A model generated the notes under the pieces. It saw nothing but the letters and a program-made list of their open reading frames with translations, was not told where the DNA came from and did no database searches. 64,000 nt of DNA from Flavobacterium agri. Lineage in GTDB: Bacteria; Bacteroidota; Bacteroidia; Flavobacteriales; Flavobacteriaceae. The stretch covers positions 742,905 through 806,904 of the forward strand of contig NZ_JACBJI010000001.1 of assembly GCF_013401995.1 (NCBI RefSeq). The letters are read 5' to 3'. A program made the position numbers and the translations under genes. Shown piece by piece: positions 17,908-27,747 of this stretch (position 1 is its first letter; the number at the start of each line of letters is the position of its first letter).

Positions 17908-17994
17908 TCTTTTATTTTTTAGATTTTCAGATTTTCAGATCTTCAGATTGTCAGACCTCTGTAAATCTGTCAATCTCTAAATCTGTCAATCTTC
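17908..17994. repeat. CAGATTT short-repeat tract
   Basis: The whole gap between the HAD and CCG-protein genes consists of near-repeats of TTCAGAT followed by copies of AAATCTGTCAATCT. The two halves are roughly complementary, so the tract can fold. A related tract with a perfect 16-bp palindrome lies at 55723-55779. Confidence 0.65.
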
Positions 17995-18441
17995 TTATTC
18001 GTGTTTTCCGTCGTCGAAAACCTGGATCGTGACTTCCTTTTCGATCAGATCGGTGAATTTTCCGCGGTAACGCGTCGCTTTGACCAAATGGTTGTCGATC
18101 CAATGATAATTGCCTCCTCTCGGTTTTCCGAAAACGATGCCGTGATACCTGAAACCGTGCTTGTTAAGCCATTCTTCGGTAACCTGACGGTGCGCTTCGG
18201 TGCGCGAGGTGAAGAAGAAAATCACGTGACCTTCGTCGTACCACTTGTTCAACGTGACCAACGCATCGGGATACAATTCGGCCGTGGCCATCCTTTCAGG
18301 TTCTTCGTTCGGGATGTCGTCGCAAATCGTACCGTCTATGTCGATCAGGTAATTTTTGATCTCCGCTGGCAAAACCGGGCTGATGTGCTTGCCGTTTTCG
18401 GTCGCGGGCTGGAGGTTGTCCTCAATTTCTTCCGTTTTCAT
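17995..18441 (-). CDS. HAD-superfamily hydrolase-like protein
   Basis: This 148-residue protein has HAD motif I DIDGTICDD (Asp34, Asp36) and motif II in FFFTSRTEAH (Thr78/Ser79), with HWIDNHLVKATRYRGK towards the end. It therefore looks like a small cap-less HAD phosphatase, probably acting on a phosphorylated small molecule. In related genomes it is sometimes called a phosphoheptose isomerase, which the motifs do not support. It sits between the two Fe-S protein genes on the same strand. Confidence 0.75.
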   Translation of the reverse strand: MKTEEIEDNLQPATENGKHISPVLPAEIKNYLIDIDGTICDDIPNEEPERMATAELYPDALVTLNKWYDEGHVIFFFTSRTEAHRQVTEEWLNKHGFRYHGIVFGKPRGGNYHWIDNHLVKATRYRGKFTDLIEKEVTIQVFDDGKHE

Positions 18442-18578
18442 TTTGTCTGTCTTTAATTAATTTGATTTTTCGAATTGATTAAAAACATCCTTAACCTCAC
18501 CTATAAGAATATTTTTAGCTTTTTTGATTTATGTTACTGATTCATGACTCGCATCTGCCAAAGCTTCTGTTACTGCCA

Positions 18579-19910
18579 TTAATTCTCATTCTTCCAGTTC
18601 AATCGATCCTGTTGGTTATACGGCCAAGGCGCGGCGTTGTTCTCTACATTGCTCATCATCGCGTTCAACGATTGTGGCGCGGCGCTTTGCTCCATCACAA
18701 GGAAACGTCTCATGTCCATGATGATCGACAGCGGGCTGATGTTCACCGGACATTCCTCTACGCAAGCGTTGCAAGTCGTACACGCCCACAATTCCTCTGG
18801 TGTGATGTAGTCGTTGAGCAACGTTTTGTTATCGGGCACGAACGTACCTTTGTTCGCATCTATATTCTTGCCGACTTCTTCGAGACGGTCACGCGTATCC
18901 ATCATGATCTTACGCGGAGACAGTTTCTTGCCTGTAATGTTCGCCGGACACGAAGAAGTGCAACGTCCGCATTCGGTACACGTGTAAGCGTTGAGCAATT
19001 GCACCCAATTCAAATCCTGCACGTCCTGAGCTCCGAATTTTTCGGGAACGGCATTCGGGTCGGCATTGGCCGGAGCCGCGAACGGGTCGGCATTCGGATC
19101 CATCATCAATTTCACTTCGGCCGTTACCGAGTCGAGATTGTTGAATTTCCCTTTCGCGTTCAAATCGGCATAATACGTATTCGGGAACGCCAAAAGGATA
19201 TGCAGGTGTTTCGAGAAATACAGGTAATTCAAGAATACGAGAATGCCTGCGATGTGAAGCCACCAGCACGTTCTTTCGATCACCCAAACCGAATTGTCGG
19301 CCATCCCGTCGAATATCGGCGAAACCACAGCACTCACAGGAAACGCACCTGCTTGTATATAATGAGGGAAATTCCTGTACTGAAGTTGGAAATCGGTTGC
19401 GTTCATCAACAAGAAAAGCGTCATGAGCACGACTTCAAAATACAGGATGTAATTGGCATCGCTCTTCGGCCAACCCTTTAGGTCGGAATGGATAAAACGC
19501 TTGATTTTGATAATGTTCCTTCTGATCAAAAACGCAATGACCGCGAATAAGACCAATACGGCCAAAATCTCGAACGAACCGATCAGGAAGCTGTAGAATC
19601 CTCCGAGGAACGAAAATATGCGGTGTGTCCCGAAAAGCCCGTCGATCACGATTTCGAGCACTTCGATATTGATGATTACGAATCCCACATACACCAAGAT
19701 GTGCAGGATTCCCGAAACCGGACGTTTTACCATCTTCTTCTGGCCAAGCGCTATCATGGCCATATTCGTCCAACGCTCGCCTGGATTGTCGGAACGGTCG
19801 ATGTCGCGGCCCAGCTTGATGTTGCGGATCAGCTTCTTCACGTTCATCGCAAAAAAACCGACTCCTAAAGCCAGGATTACGGCAAAGAATATGTTGTCAA
19901 GGTAATTCAT
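18579..19910 (-). CDS. Membrane-bound dicluster Fe-S oxidoreductase subunit
   Basis: This 443-residue protein has five to six membrane helices in residues 5-235. These are followed by a soluble region with two 4Fe-4S motifs, CTECGRCTSSCP and CTTCNACVEECP. This is the layout of HdrE/HdrD- or NarI-ferredoxin-type quinone reductases that pass electrons between a quinone and a CCG partner. The CCG protein encoded at 17116-17907 is that likely partner. It begins 6 bp after the MlaD-like gene ends, so they share a transcript. Electron donor and acceptor cannot be told from sequence. Confidence 0.85.
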   Translation of the reverse strand: MNYLDNIFFAVILALGVGFFAMNVKKLIRNIKLGRDIDRSDNPGERWTNMAMIALGQKKMVKRPVSGILHILVYVGFVIINIEVLEIVIDGLFGTHRIFSFLGGFYSFLIGSFEILAVLVLFAVIAFLIRRNIIKIKRFIHSDLKGWPKSDANYILYFEVVLMTLFLLMNATDFQLQYRNFPHYIQAGAFPVSAVVSPIFDGMADNSVWVIERTCWWLHIAGILVFLNYLYFSKHLHILLAFPNTYYADLNAKGKFNNLDSVTAEVKLMMDPNADPFAAPANADPNAVPEKFGAQDVQDLNWVQLLNAYTCTECGRCTSSCPANITGKKLSPRKIMMDTRDRLEEVGKNIDANKGTFVPDNKTLLNDYITPEELWACTTCNACVEECPVNISPLSIIMDMRRFLVMEQSAAPQSLNAMMSNVENNAAPWPYNQQDRLNWKNEN

Positions 19911-19916
19911 CGGTGT

Positions 19917-20876
19917 TTATTTTGGTGGAGTTTCTTCGGTAGGCGCCACATACGGCTTGTTCTTCTTTCCGAAAAGCGAGACATTTATATAGCGTGTCGG
20001 ATTCAGCCTTACGTCCTGAAGCAGCAATTCGAGCTCGCGCGACGTCTTGGCGAGGTTGTCGTAAAGCGCGTCGTCTTTGATCAATTTACCCATCGTACCT
20101 TTTCCTGAATCGATCTGCGCCATCAGGTTGTCTACTTTGGTAAGTGTTGTCTTGAGACTTTCGACGGCTTTGTCAAGTTCCGCTTTTTCAAGATCGGAAG
20201 ATATTTTGTTGAAATCGGAAGAGACCTTCTCGAAATTGCTCACGACGTTGTCGATCTTGCCTTTGTTGTTGTCGAGAATGCCGTTGAGGCTGTTCGATGC
20301 CTTGTGGAATTGCGCCATCGTCGCGTTGAGCTCGGCGATCGTATTCTTGAGGTTTTCCTGACTTTTCTTGTCGAGGATGTTGTTGATGCTCGTAATCGTG
20401 CCGTCCAATCCCAAAAGCACTTTGTCGAGTTTGGCCGTAATCGGAGACAGTTTGTCGCCGACCAAAGCCGTCAATCCCGGAACGCTTCCGCCCGTGAGCG
20501 TATCGCCCGAGACCGCGAAGTTCGTATCGGTAAGATTAGGGATGATCTGGATTTGCTTACCCGCGATAAGCCCTGGTTCGTACAGGTTGATCTGGCTCGA
20601 TTTGGCGATTTCGACTTCTTCGTTGGTGATTTGGAATTCCACGACAGGCTTGTTGGTTTTCGGGTGTAGCCTGATTTTGGTCACCTTGCCCACGACCATC
20701 CCGTTAATCGTAACCGGAGCCGATTGCATCAAACCTTCGACATTGTCATACTGAACGTAAAATACCTTGTTGGAATTCAGGATATCGGTACCTTTCAAGA
20801 AGCTGTATCCCCAAATAAACAATAAAATAGAAGCGATTACCAGAATGGCAGTCTTGATTTCCCTTGTAATTTTCAA
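19917..20876 (-). CDS. MCE/MlaD-family lipid-transport protein
   Basis: This 319-residue protein has one N-terminal membrane helix (about 9-27) and an MCE domain (about 38-115, with DNVEGLMQSAPVTINGMVVGKV). A long helical region follows with repeated SNFEKVSSDFNKISSDLEKA-like heptads. MlaD proteins form hexameric rings that move phospholipids across the periplasm. No MlaE or MlaF is adjacent. The start is TTG at 20876; no ATG exists before the domain, and the CAAAAGTA block at 20894-20901 reads TACTTTTG on the minus strand, a good -7 box. Confidence 0.88.
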   Translation of the reverse strand: MKITREIKTAILVIASILLFIWGYSFLKGTDILNSNKVFYVQYDNVEGLMQSAPVTINGMVVGKVTKIRLHPKTNKPVVEFQITNEEVEIAKSSQINLYEPGLIAGKQIQIIPNLTDTNFAVSGDTLTGGSVPGLTALVGDKLSPITAKLDKVLLGLDGTITSINNILDKKSQENLKNTIAELNATMAQFHKASNSLNGILDNNKGKIDNVVSNFEKVSSDFNKISSDLEKAELDKAVESLKTTLTKVDNLMAQIDSGKGTMGKLIKDDALYDNLAKTSRELELLLQDVRLNPTRYINVSLFGKKNKPYVAPTEETPPK

Positions 20877-20893
20877 AGCTTTGCTGTTTTGAA

Positions 20894-20901
20894 CAAAAGT
20901 A
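20894..20901 (-). promoter_or_regulatory. Probable -7 box of the mlaD-like operon
   Basis: TACTTTTG on the minus strand matches TAnnTTTG, 18 bp before the TTG start, and supports that start choice. Confidence 0.45.
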
Positions 20902-20943
20902 AGACAATTATCCCTGAAAATGGGTGGCTTTTTTTGAACTTAG

Positions 20944-21043
20944 AGATAATAGACCGATAGATAATAGACACTCTAAAGTAAATAAAATCTTGTTTCACAT
21001 TTCGGACACTCTATTATCTATCCGTCTTTCATCTATTATCTTA
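20944..21043. repeat. Imperfect palindrome of AGATAATAGA units
   Basis: Two copies of GATAATAGA on the left (20944-20975) face two reverse-complement copies of TCTATTATC on the right (21010-21043). It fills most of the gap between the amidase and MlaD-like genes and could fold as a hairpin acting as a terminator or spacer. Confidence 0.6.
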
Positions 21044-22207
21044 TCAACGGCGGTTTTTAAGGGCTTCGTCAAGGCTCACACGTTGTCCGTCGCGAAAAGC
21101 CACGATATAGGCCGACGGGAATCCTTTTGTTTTCGCTTCCGAAAGTTTTTGGCGCGCGCTCTCGTAGTTCGAGGTTTCTCCGTAAAAATATTTGTAGAGC
21201 TTGCCGTCCGAAATGATCGATACGCCACTCAACCCCTTGAAGTTGCTTGGAGTCGTCGCCAATTTGTTGCCGCTGGCCGAAATCTGCACTTTGAAAACCA
21301 CTCCCGATACCGAATTGTCGACAACTACCGGCTCTACGTTATTGCGAACGGGTACGGTGTTCGAGGATGAAGTGTCCGCAACCGGGGTTTCAACAATCCT
21401 TTGGGACGGACGCTCATCTGCCGGATCGTAATTGCCGCTTCCGAAATATTCTTTTTTGTATCCGATGATGGCATTGGCGATCGCACGTGCCATTTCATCC
21501 TGTCCGTCTTCCGAATCGAGGAAAGAACCGTCTTTAGGATTGGAAATGAAGCCCATTTCTATAAGTACGCGCGGCATATACGCTTTATGCAACACCATAT
21601 ACGGCGCCTGTTTCACGCCACGGCTTTTCTTTCCGAGCGATTTTACGAACACATCCTGGATTTTGCTCGCGAGCGAGATGCTGTTGTCGAGAAACTCTTC
21701 CTGCATGAGCTCTACACCTATCATCGTTTCCGGGTTATGCGGGTCGAAACCTTCATATTTCTGTTTGTAATCTTTCTCCATCGTGATCACGTCGTTTTCG
21801 CGCTTGGCCGCCTCGAGGTTGGACGCGTTCTTGGTCATACCCATCACGTAGGTTTCGGTGCCTTCGGCCGCGCTATTCTTGTTCGCGTTGCAGTGGATGG
21901 ACACGAAAATGTGCGAATCGGCACGGTTGGCGATGTTGGCACGCTCCACGAGTTCGATGAACACATCCGATTTACGGGTATACACCACATCGAATCCGGG
22001 GGTGCTTTCAAGGATCTTGCCTACTTTCTGGACGACGCCAAGCGAGATGTTCTTTTCGATGTGGCCGTTGTAGACCGCTCCGAAATCCTTACCTCCATGC
22101 CCGGCATCGAGCGTGACCTTAAATTTTTGATTTTGTGCGAAAACACCTATCGACGTGAAGATGAAAACCAATAAAACAGACGGTTTCAGCTTGTTGGAAA
22201 TCCCCAT
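21044..22207 (-). CDS. N-acetylmuramoyl-L-alanine amidase with C-terminal SPOR-like domain
   Basis: This 387-residue exported enzyme (signal ending near residue 24) cleaves the amide between muramic acid and the stem peptide. Amidase_3 motifs are present: DAGHGGKD (His37), GHIEKN (Glu51), SIHCNAN and the catalytic Glu in LIEMGFISN. The last 80 residues (VVFKVQISASGN to AYIVAFRDGQ) look like a SPOR domain, which binds denuded glycan at the division site. The frame is open to 22252, but ATG 22207 gives the proper signal peptide. Confidence 0.9.
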   Translation of the reverse strand: MGISNKLKPSVLLVFIFTSIGVFAQNQKFKVTLDAGHGGKDFGAVYNGHIEKNISLGVVQKVGKILESTPGFDVVYTRKSDVFIELVERANIANRADSHIFVSIHCNANKNSAAEGTETYVMGMTKNASNLEAAKRENDVITMEKDYKQKYEGFDPHNPETMIGVELMQEEFLDNSISLASKIQDVFVKSLGKKSRGVKQAPYMVLHKAYMPRVLIEMGFISNPKDGSFLDSEDGQDEMARAIANAIIGYKKEYFGSGNYDPADERPSQRIVETPVADTSSSNTVPVRNNVEPVVVDNSVSGVVFKVQISASGNKLATTPSNFKGLSGVSIISDGKLYKYFYGETSNYESARQKLSEAKTKGFPSAYIVAFRDGQRVSLDEALKNRR

Positions 22208-22283
22208 AAATGCAAAAGTTAATTTTAATGAAATGCGCGAGGCTAAAGTCATTATTTATTTATTTTTGACGGAAAATTATATG

Positions 22284-22291
22284 TAAGTTTG
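22284..22291 (+). promoter_or_regulatory. Probable -7 box of lptD
   Basis: TAAGTTTG matches TAnnTTTG, and TTTTTG lies 15 bp upstream. It predicts a transcript start near 22297, about 40 nt before the TTG start of lptD. Confidence 0.5.
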
Positions 22292-22338
22292 GCGCTTGAA
22301 ATCTAGCCATAATCATTACAAAAGTAGCATTAATAGCG

Positions 22339-25017
22339 TTGCGGGCAAACTTATTCCATATCGTTTTATCAGCAATCTTGCTAACAGTCGGAGCATCAAA
22401 AAGCTACTCCCAGGAACTCCGAAACAACAAGACAAATATCCCGCCAAAAAACCAGCCTCAAGCGAAAAAACCGGTTTCTCCTACTGTTAACGCCGATGAC
22501 AGCCTAAAAATTGCAACGGTTTCGGCACCGGATAGCCTCAAACCCAAAAAGCCACTGCTCGAAAGCAAGATTACGAGAAAAGCCAAGGATTACGAGCGTT
22601 TCAACCAAAAGACCAAACAGCTTACTTTATTTAATGAGGCCGAAGTCTATTATCAGGACATCGAACTCAAATCGGGCATCATCGTGCTCGATTACGGAAA
22701 GGACGAAATCTATGCGGGCCGCATCAAGGATTCAACCGGAAAATTGACGCAACGCCCTGTTTTCAAGCAAGGACAGAACGTGGTCGAGCCCGATTCGATC
22801 CGCTTCAACACCAAGACGAAAAAGGCGCTTATCTGGAATTCGCGCACCGAACAGAGCGAATTCCACATAAAAGCTGATATCGTTAAGCGCGAGAACGACT
22901 CGGTTTACTACATGAAAGGCGCAAGATTCACGACTTCGAAAGACATCGACAATCCCGAATATTACTTTTATACGTCACGCGCCAAATTCGTACCGGGACA
23001 GAAAGTCGTTGTCGGTGGCACGAACATGGTCATTGCGGACGTGCCTACCCCTATTTTCCTTCCGTTCGCGTTTTTTCCGATGACCGATAAGGCGCAATCC
23101 GGGATTTTGCTGCCTTCTTACGGGGAAAGCAACAACCGTGGTTTTTTCCTCCAGAACATCGGCTATTATTTTGCGTTGTCCGACAATTACGACCTCGCGG
23201 TCTTGGGCGATTATTACACCAACGGAAGTTACGCGATGCGCTTTGAGTCACGATATGCGTGGCGCTACCAGTTCAGCGGAAACCTCAATGTACGTTTCGA
23301 GAATCTCATCAACGGCGAAAGAGGTTATCCCGATTATGCCAAACAGCGTATCTACAACATACAATGGTCGCATTCTCAAGATCCGAAAGCAAACGTAAAC
23401 TCGCGTTTCTCGGCATCGGTCAACTTGGGTAGCAGCCAGTATTTCAGGCAATCGATCAACCAGATCAACGTCGGATCGTCGCTGAACAACACGTTGAGCT
23501 CGTCGATTTCGTATTCGAAGACATTCCAGACCGTGCCTCAGGTCAATATGTCGCTTACGGCAAGCCATCAGCAGAATACCGAAAGCAAGGCGATCAGTAT
23601 GACTTTGCCGACGCTTCAGGTGAACGTGGACAGGATTTTCCCGTTCGCTCCCGGAGACGGCCCGAAGAAAGGCTTTATCAAGAACATGAACATCCAATAT
23701 AGTTTGAAGGCCGAAAACCGCTATCAGACTTACGATTCGTTGTTCTTTAAATCGGAAATGTTCCGCGATGCGAAAACCGGTTTCCAGCATACGATTCCGC
23801 TTTCGACGAACTTCAAGCTGTTCCGTTATTTCAGTGCCTCGACCTCTGTAAATTATAACGAGGTTTGGTATTTCAAGACGATCCGCAAGGAGTACGATCC
23901 TACGACGACGCGTGACACGACGTATAACGTGAACGGTTTCGATGCATTTCGTACGTACAATTTCGGTTCATCGTTGGGAACGACGATTTATGGTACGTTC
24001 AACTTCGGAAAGGATAAGAAAATCCAGGCGATCCGTCACGTGATGCGCCCTTCGGTTTCTTACAGCTACACGCCGAGCTTTAACCAATACTACGACAAAT
24101 ACACGTCTCAGGCCACGGCCGAAACCATCGTCAAGGAATACACGCGTTTCGAAAACGGGATTTTCGGATCTCCGGGAAAAAATGTCTCGAACAGCGTCGG
24201 GTTCAGCCTTAGCAATACGTTCGAAGCCAAAGTGACCGATCGGGATACGACGAAAACAGAAGCGAAAAAAATCATGTTGCTCAACAACTTCAATTTGAGC
24301 ACATCCTATAATATCGCTGCCGACTCCCTAAAGTGGTCGCCATTGCGCATTACGGGCGGAACGACTTTGTTCAAAGACAAGATGAACGTCAATTTCGGGG
24401 CGACTTTGAACCCTTATGCGCTTGACAATGCAGGAAGGACAATCAACAAGTTCAACATCGACAACGGCGGAAGCTTGTTCCGTATGACCAACGCGAACCT
24501 TACCGTCGGCTATTCGCTTGCCAGTACCGACGGAGAGGAAGGCAAAAAGAAAAGCCCGGATTCCCAAGGCGTCCGCAACGGTGGTCGCGAAGACGATCTG
24601 TTCGGCGCGAATACCGATCCCAGCGATCCACGTCAGGACGACCAAAAGGACGACGAAGCCACCAATGAAATCAAAGACCTGTTCAAACTCGATATTCCTT
24701 GGGACATGACTCTCGCCTACTCGCTGACGTATTCGAATTCAAGACGTGAAAGCGACATTACGGGCAACTCGCTCATGGTTTCGGCCAATACCGATATCAC
24801 GCCTATGTGGAAAGTCGGGGTCTCTACGGGTTACGATTTTGTACAGGAAGGCTTTACGTTTACCCAAATACGTCTTTCGCGCGACTTGTTGAGTTGGAAA
24901 ATGGATTTTAGTTGGGTACCTTTCGGACAGAATACGTATTGGAGTTTCTTCATCGGTATCAAGTCGAGCATATTGCAGGACGTGAAGTATGATAAACGCA
25001 GCGTGCCGAATCGCTAG
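22339..25017 (+). CDS. lptD: LPS-assembly outer-membrane protein LptD
   Basis: This 892-residue protein inserts lipopolysaccharide into the outer leaflet. Residues about 1-25 form a signal (LSAILLTVGASKSYSQ). An OstA/LptA-like jellyroll follows (about 80-220, with LTLFNEAEVYYQDIELKSG and GIIVLDYGKDEIYAG), then a large C-terminal barrel with alternating strands and many Tyr/Phe. An acidic, charged loop (about 733-780) interrupts the barrel. The only conventional start is TTG 22339. The frame is open further upstream without ATG, GTG or TTG, so the exact start is uncertain. ridA follows. Confidence 0.9.
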   Translation: MRANLFHIVLSAILLTVGASKSYSQELRNNKTNIPPKNQPQAKKPVSPTVNADDSLKIATVSAPDSLKPKKPLLESKITRKAKDYERFNQKTKQLTLFNEAEVYYQDIELKSGIIVLDYGKDEIYAGRIKDSTGKLTQRPVFKQGQNVVEPDSIRFNTKTKKALIWNSRTEQSEFHIKADIVKRENDSVYYMKGARFTTSKDIDNPEYYFYTSRAKFVPGQKVVVGGTNMVIADVPTPIFLPFAFFPMTDKAQSGILLPSYGESNNRGFFLQNIGYYFALSDNYDLAVLGDYYTNGSYAMRFESRYAWRYQFSGNLNVRFENLINGERGYPDYAKQRIYNIQWSHSQDPKANVNSRFSASVNLGSSQYFRQSINQINVGSSLNNTLSSSISYSKTFQTVPQVNMSLTASHQQNTESKAISMTLPTLQVNVDRIFPFAPGDGPKKGFIKNMNIQYSLKAENRYQTYDSLFFKSEMFRDAKTGFQHTIPLSTNFKLFRYFSASTSVNYNEVWYFKTIRKEYDPTTTRDTTYNVNGFDAFRTYNFGSSLGTTIYGTFNFGKDKKIQAIRHVMRPSVSYSYTPSFNQYYDKYTSQATAETIVKEYTRFENGIFGSPGKNVSNSVGFSLSNTFEAKVTDRDTTKTEAKKIMLLNNFNLSTSYNIAADSLKWSPLRITGGTTLFKDKMNVNFGATLNPYALDNAGRTINKFNIDNGGSLFRMTNANLTVGYSLASTDGEEGKKKSPDSQGVRNGGREDDLFGANTDPSDPRQDDQKDDEATNEIKDLFKLDIPWDMTLAYSLTYSNSRRESDITGNSLMVSANTDITPMWKVGVSTGYDFVQEGFTFTQIRLSRDLLSWKMDFSWVPFGQNTYWSFFIGIKSSILQDVKYDKRSVPNR

Positions 25018-25091
25018 TCGGCAGGAATCAGTTGCGGAAAGCAGTTGAAAAAAATTTCAGTCGAAAATCAAACAATCAACAACATAGCATC

Positions 25092-25472
25092 ATGAAAAAA
25101 ATCATTTACACCGATAAGGCACCGGCTCCGATCGGACCATACAGCCAAGCCGTCCAGTTTGGCGACACACTTTACACTTCGGGACAAATTGCGATCGATC
25201 CGACTACCGGACATTTGGTTTTGGGCAATGTAGAATCGGAAACCAAACAGGTAATGGAAAACCTCAAAGCGGTTCTTGAGGCCGCCGATATGGGATTCGA
25301 GCACGTAGTCAAAACCACCATTTTCATTATGGACATGGGCGATTTCACGAAAATCAACGCCGTTTACGGAAGTTATCTCGACGAAGCGAATGCTCCGGCA
25401 CGCGAAACGGTACAGGTGGCCGGTTTGCCAAAAGGCGTTACGGTCGAGATTTCGATGATTGCCAGAAAATAG
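25092..25472 (+). CDS. ridA: RidA family reactive enamine/imine deaminase
   Basis: This 126-residue protein hydrolyses reactive 2-aminoacrylate-type enamines produced by PLP enzymes. It has APAPIGPYSQAV at the N-terminus, GQIAIDP, and the conserved Arg in ARETVQVAGLPKG. Length and motifs are typical of RidA/YjgF trimers. The frame extends upstream to 25032, but ATG 25092 gives the standard MKKIIYTDKAPAPIG start. A bidirectional terminator follows. Confidence 0.93.
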   Translation: MKKIIYTDKAPAPIGPYSQAVQFGDTLYTSGQIAIDPTTGHLVLGNVESETKQVMENLKAVLEAADMGFEHVVKTTIFIMDMGDFTKINAVYGSYLDEANAPARETVQVAGLPKGVTVEISMIARK

Positions 25473-25522
25473 ATTTTTATGTCGCGGATTCGCGGATGTG
25501 AATTCAATAAAAATCATTAAAT

Positions 25523-25557
25523 AAAAAAAGGCGAACCATTGGTTATCGCCTTTTTTT
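25523..25557. terminator. Bidirectional intrinsic terminator
   Basis: AAAAAAAGGCGA and TCGCCTTTTTTT pair, with an inner ACC-ATT-GGT hairpin. It lies between the ends of ridA and the convergent kinase gene and serves both. Confidence 0.9.
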
Positions 25558-25585
25558 ATCTGGTAAAATCCGCGGCTAAAATCTT

Positions 25586-26434
25586 TTAGTTCAAAGAATG
25601 ATACGCAATCAACCCGTCAATCGGGCGACGCAAAACGTTTCCGATCTTGATGTTGTGCTTCTCGAGAACTTCTTTCAATTCTTCGCGTAAATAGAACGCG
25701 ATCGAACCGATGAAATGCACCGGAACTGTCGCATGTTCGTCGTACTGTTTGATGTACAATTCGACGAAATCTTCCATCGCGGCATAAATCAATTTCTTGC
25801 AGAACGCATCGTCCTTGTGCTGAATCAGGAATTTCGCAAAAGTCGCCAAGTACGCGTTCGGGTTGGGTTCTTTGTACAGATTGTGCTTGATCACATCGGG
25901 ATCGAGATTGTGTACTTTTTCGAATTCAGTTGCCAGATGTGCCGGCATTTTGCTAAAATAATACGCACGGATCAACTCACGCCCGAAACGGTTTCCGCTA
26001 CAGTCGTCCATCGCGATATATCCGAGTGATTGCACTTTTTGGTGAAGTTCTTTGCCGTCAAAATAACTGCAGTTCGAACCTGTTCCCAAAATGCAGACCA
26101 CGGCCTTCTCGTTTTTCGGGGTTGTCGCGTAAACCGCGGCATACGTATCCTCGTTGACCGAAATGTTCGCGTTCGGGAAATAATCCCTGAAGATCGCGGC
26201 GAGAAAACTCCTCATGCGCTCCGTACCGCAGCCCGCTCCGTAAAAATACAGATGCGTCACGCTTTTCTTGTTGTGGGAAATGTCGAAACGGTCGTCCAAA
26301 CGAGAAACGATCTCGTCCTTTCCGAGCACTTCGGGATTTACCCCAAGCGATTGTGTGGTGAACAACACCTTGCCCGCATCATCAATCGCGATCCAGTCGG
26401 CTTTGGTCGATCCACTGTCTACTAATAATTTCAT
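25586..26434 (-). CDS. BadF/BadG-type ATPase, N-acetylglucosamine kinase-like
   Basis: This 282-residue protein has the ASKHA phosphate-1 motif VDSGSTKADW (residues 5-14), GTGSNC as phosphate-2 and DDCSGNRFGRELI before the central helix. That set is typical of the BadF/BadG family members called N-acetylglucosamine kinase, which phosphorylate GlcNAc recovered from the cell wall. The substrate is inferred. It sits downstream of gapA on the same strand but behind a terminator. Confidence 0.8.
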   Translation of the reverse strand: MKLLVDSGSTKADWIAIDDAGKVLFTTQSLGVNPEVLGKDEIVSRLDDRFDISHNKKSVTHLYFYGAGCGTERMRSFLAAIFRDYFPNANISVNEDTYAAVYATTPKNEKAVVCILGTGSNCSYFDGKELHQKVQSLGYIAMDDCSGNRFGRELIRAYYFSKMPAHLATEFEKVHNLDPDVIKHNLYKEPNPNAYLATFAKFLIQHKDDAFCKKLIYAAMEDFVELYIKQYDEHATVPVHFIGSIAFYLREELKEVLEKHNIKIGNVLRRPIDGLIAYHSLN

Positions 26435-26610
26435 TGGGTTCTTTGGATGGTTTGGTTTTATTCCGCTGCGCTCCTTGCTCCCGATGTTTCGGGACGGCTA
26501 CGCCTCGGGTGTTATAATGGTTTAAAAAGCCCAAATACGTCCGCTTTTTGATGGAGAAAGTTCGCAGTTCTTCCTTTGGCTTCTGAATTCGGAAAATGCA
26601 ATATAAAAGA

Positions 26611-26645
26611 AAAATCCCGCCTTGTTTCCAACGGGATTTTCCTTT
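26611..26645 (-). terminator. Intrinsic terminator of gapA
   Basis: AAAATCCCG (26611-26619) pairs with CGGGATTTT (26632-26640). On the minus strand it is followed by a T-rich run, directly after the gapA stop codon. It should separate gapA from the downstream kinase gene. Confidence 0.8.
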
Positions 26646-26652
26646 GTAAAAA

Positions 26653-27714
<1,062 letters not shown>

Positions 27715-27747
27715 TCAGGCGGAAACCCAAATCTTGAACCTTTTTTG

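Noticed and set aside
17908-17994. Repeat tract resembling a CRISPR array
   Set aside because: Units are 7-11 bases, imperfect and without spacers of even length; no cas genes nearby.
18531-19481. 316-codon plus-strand open frame
   Set aside because: Antisense to the Fe-S membrane protein, which carries clear cluster motifs.
22296-22340. Possible frameshift at the lptD start
   Set aside because: A TTG at 22296 in another frame could be joined by one base change to the lptD frame. However, the -7 box at 22284-22291 places the transcript start near 22297, so translation from 22296 is unlikely.
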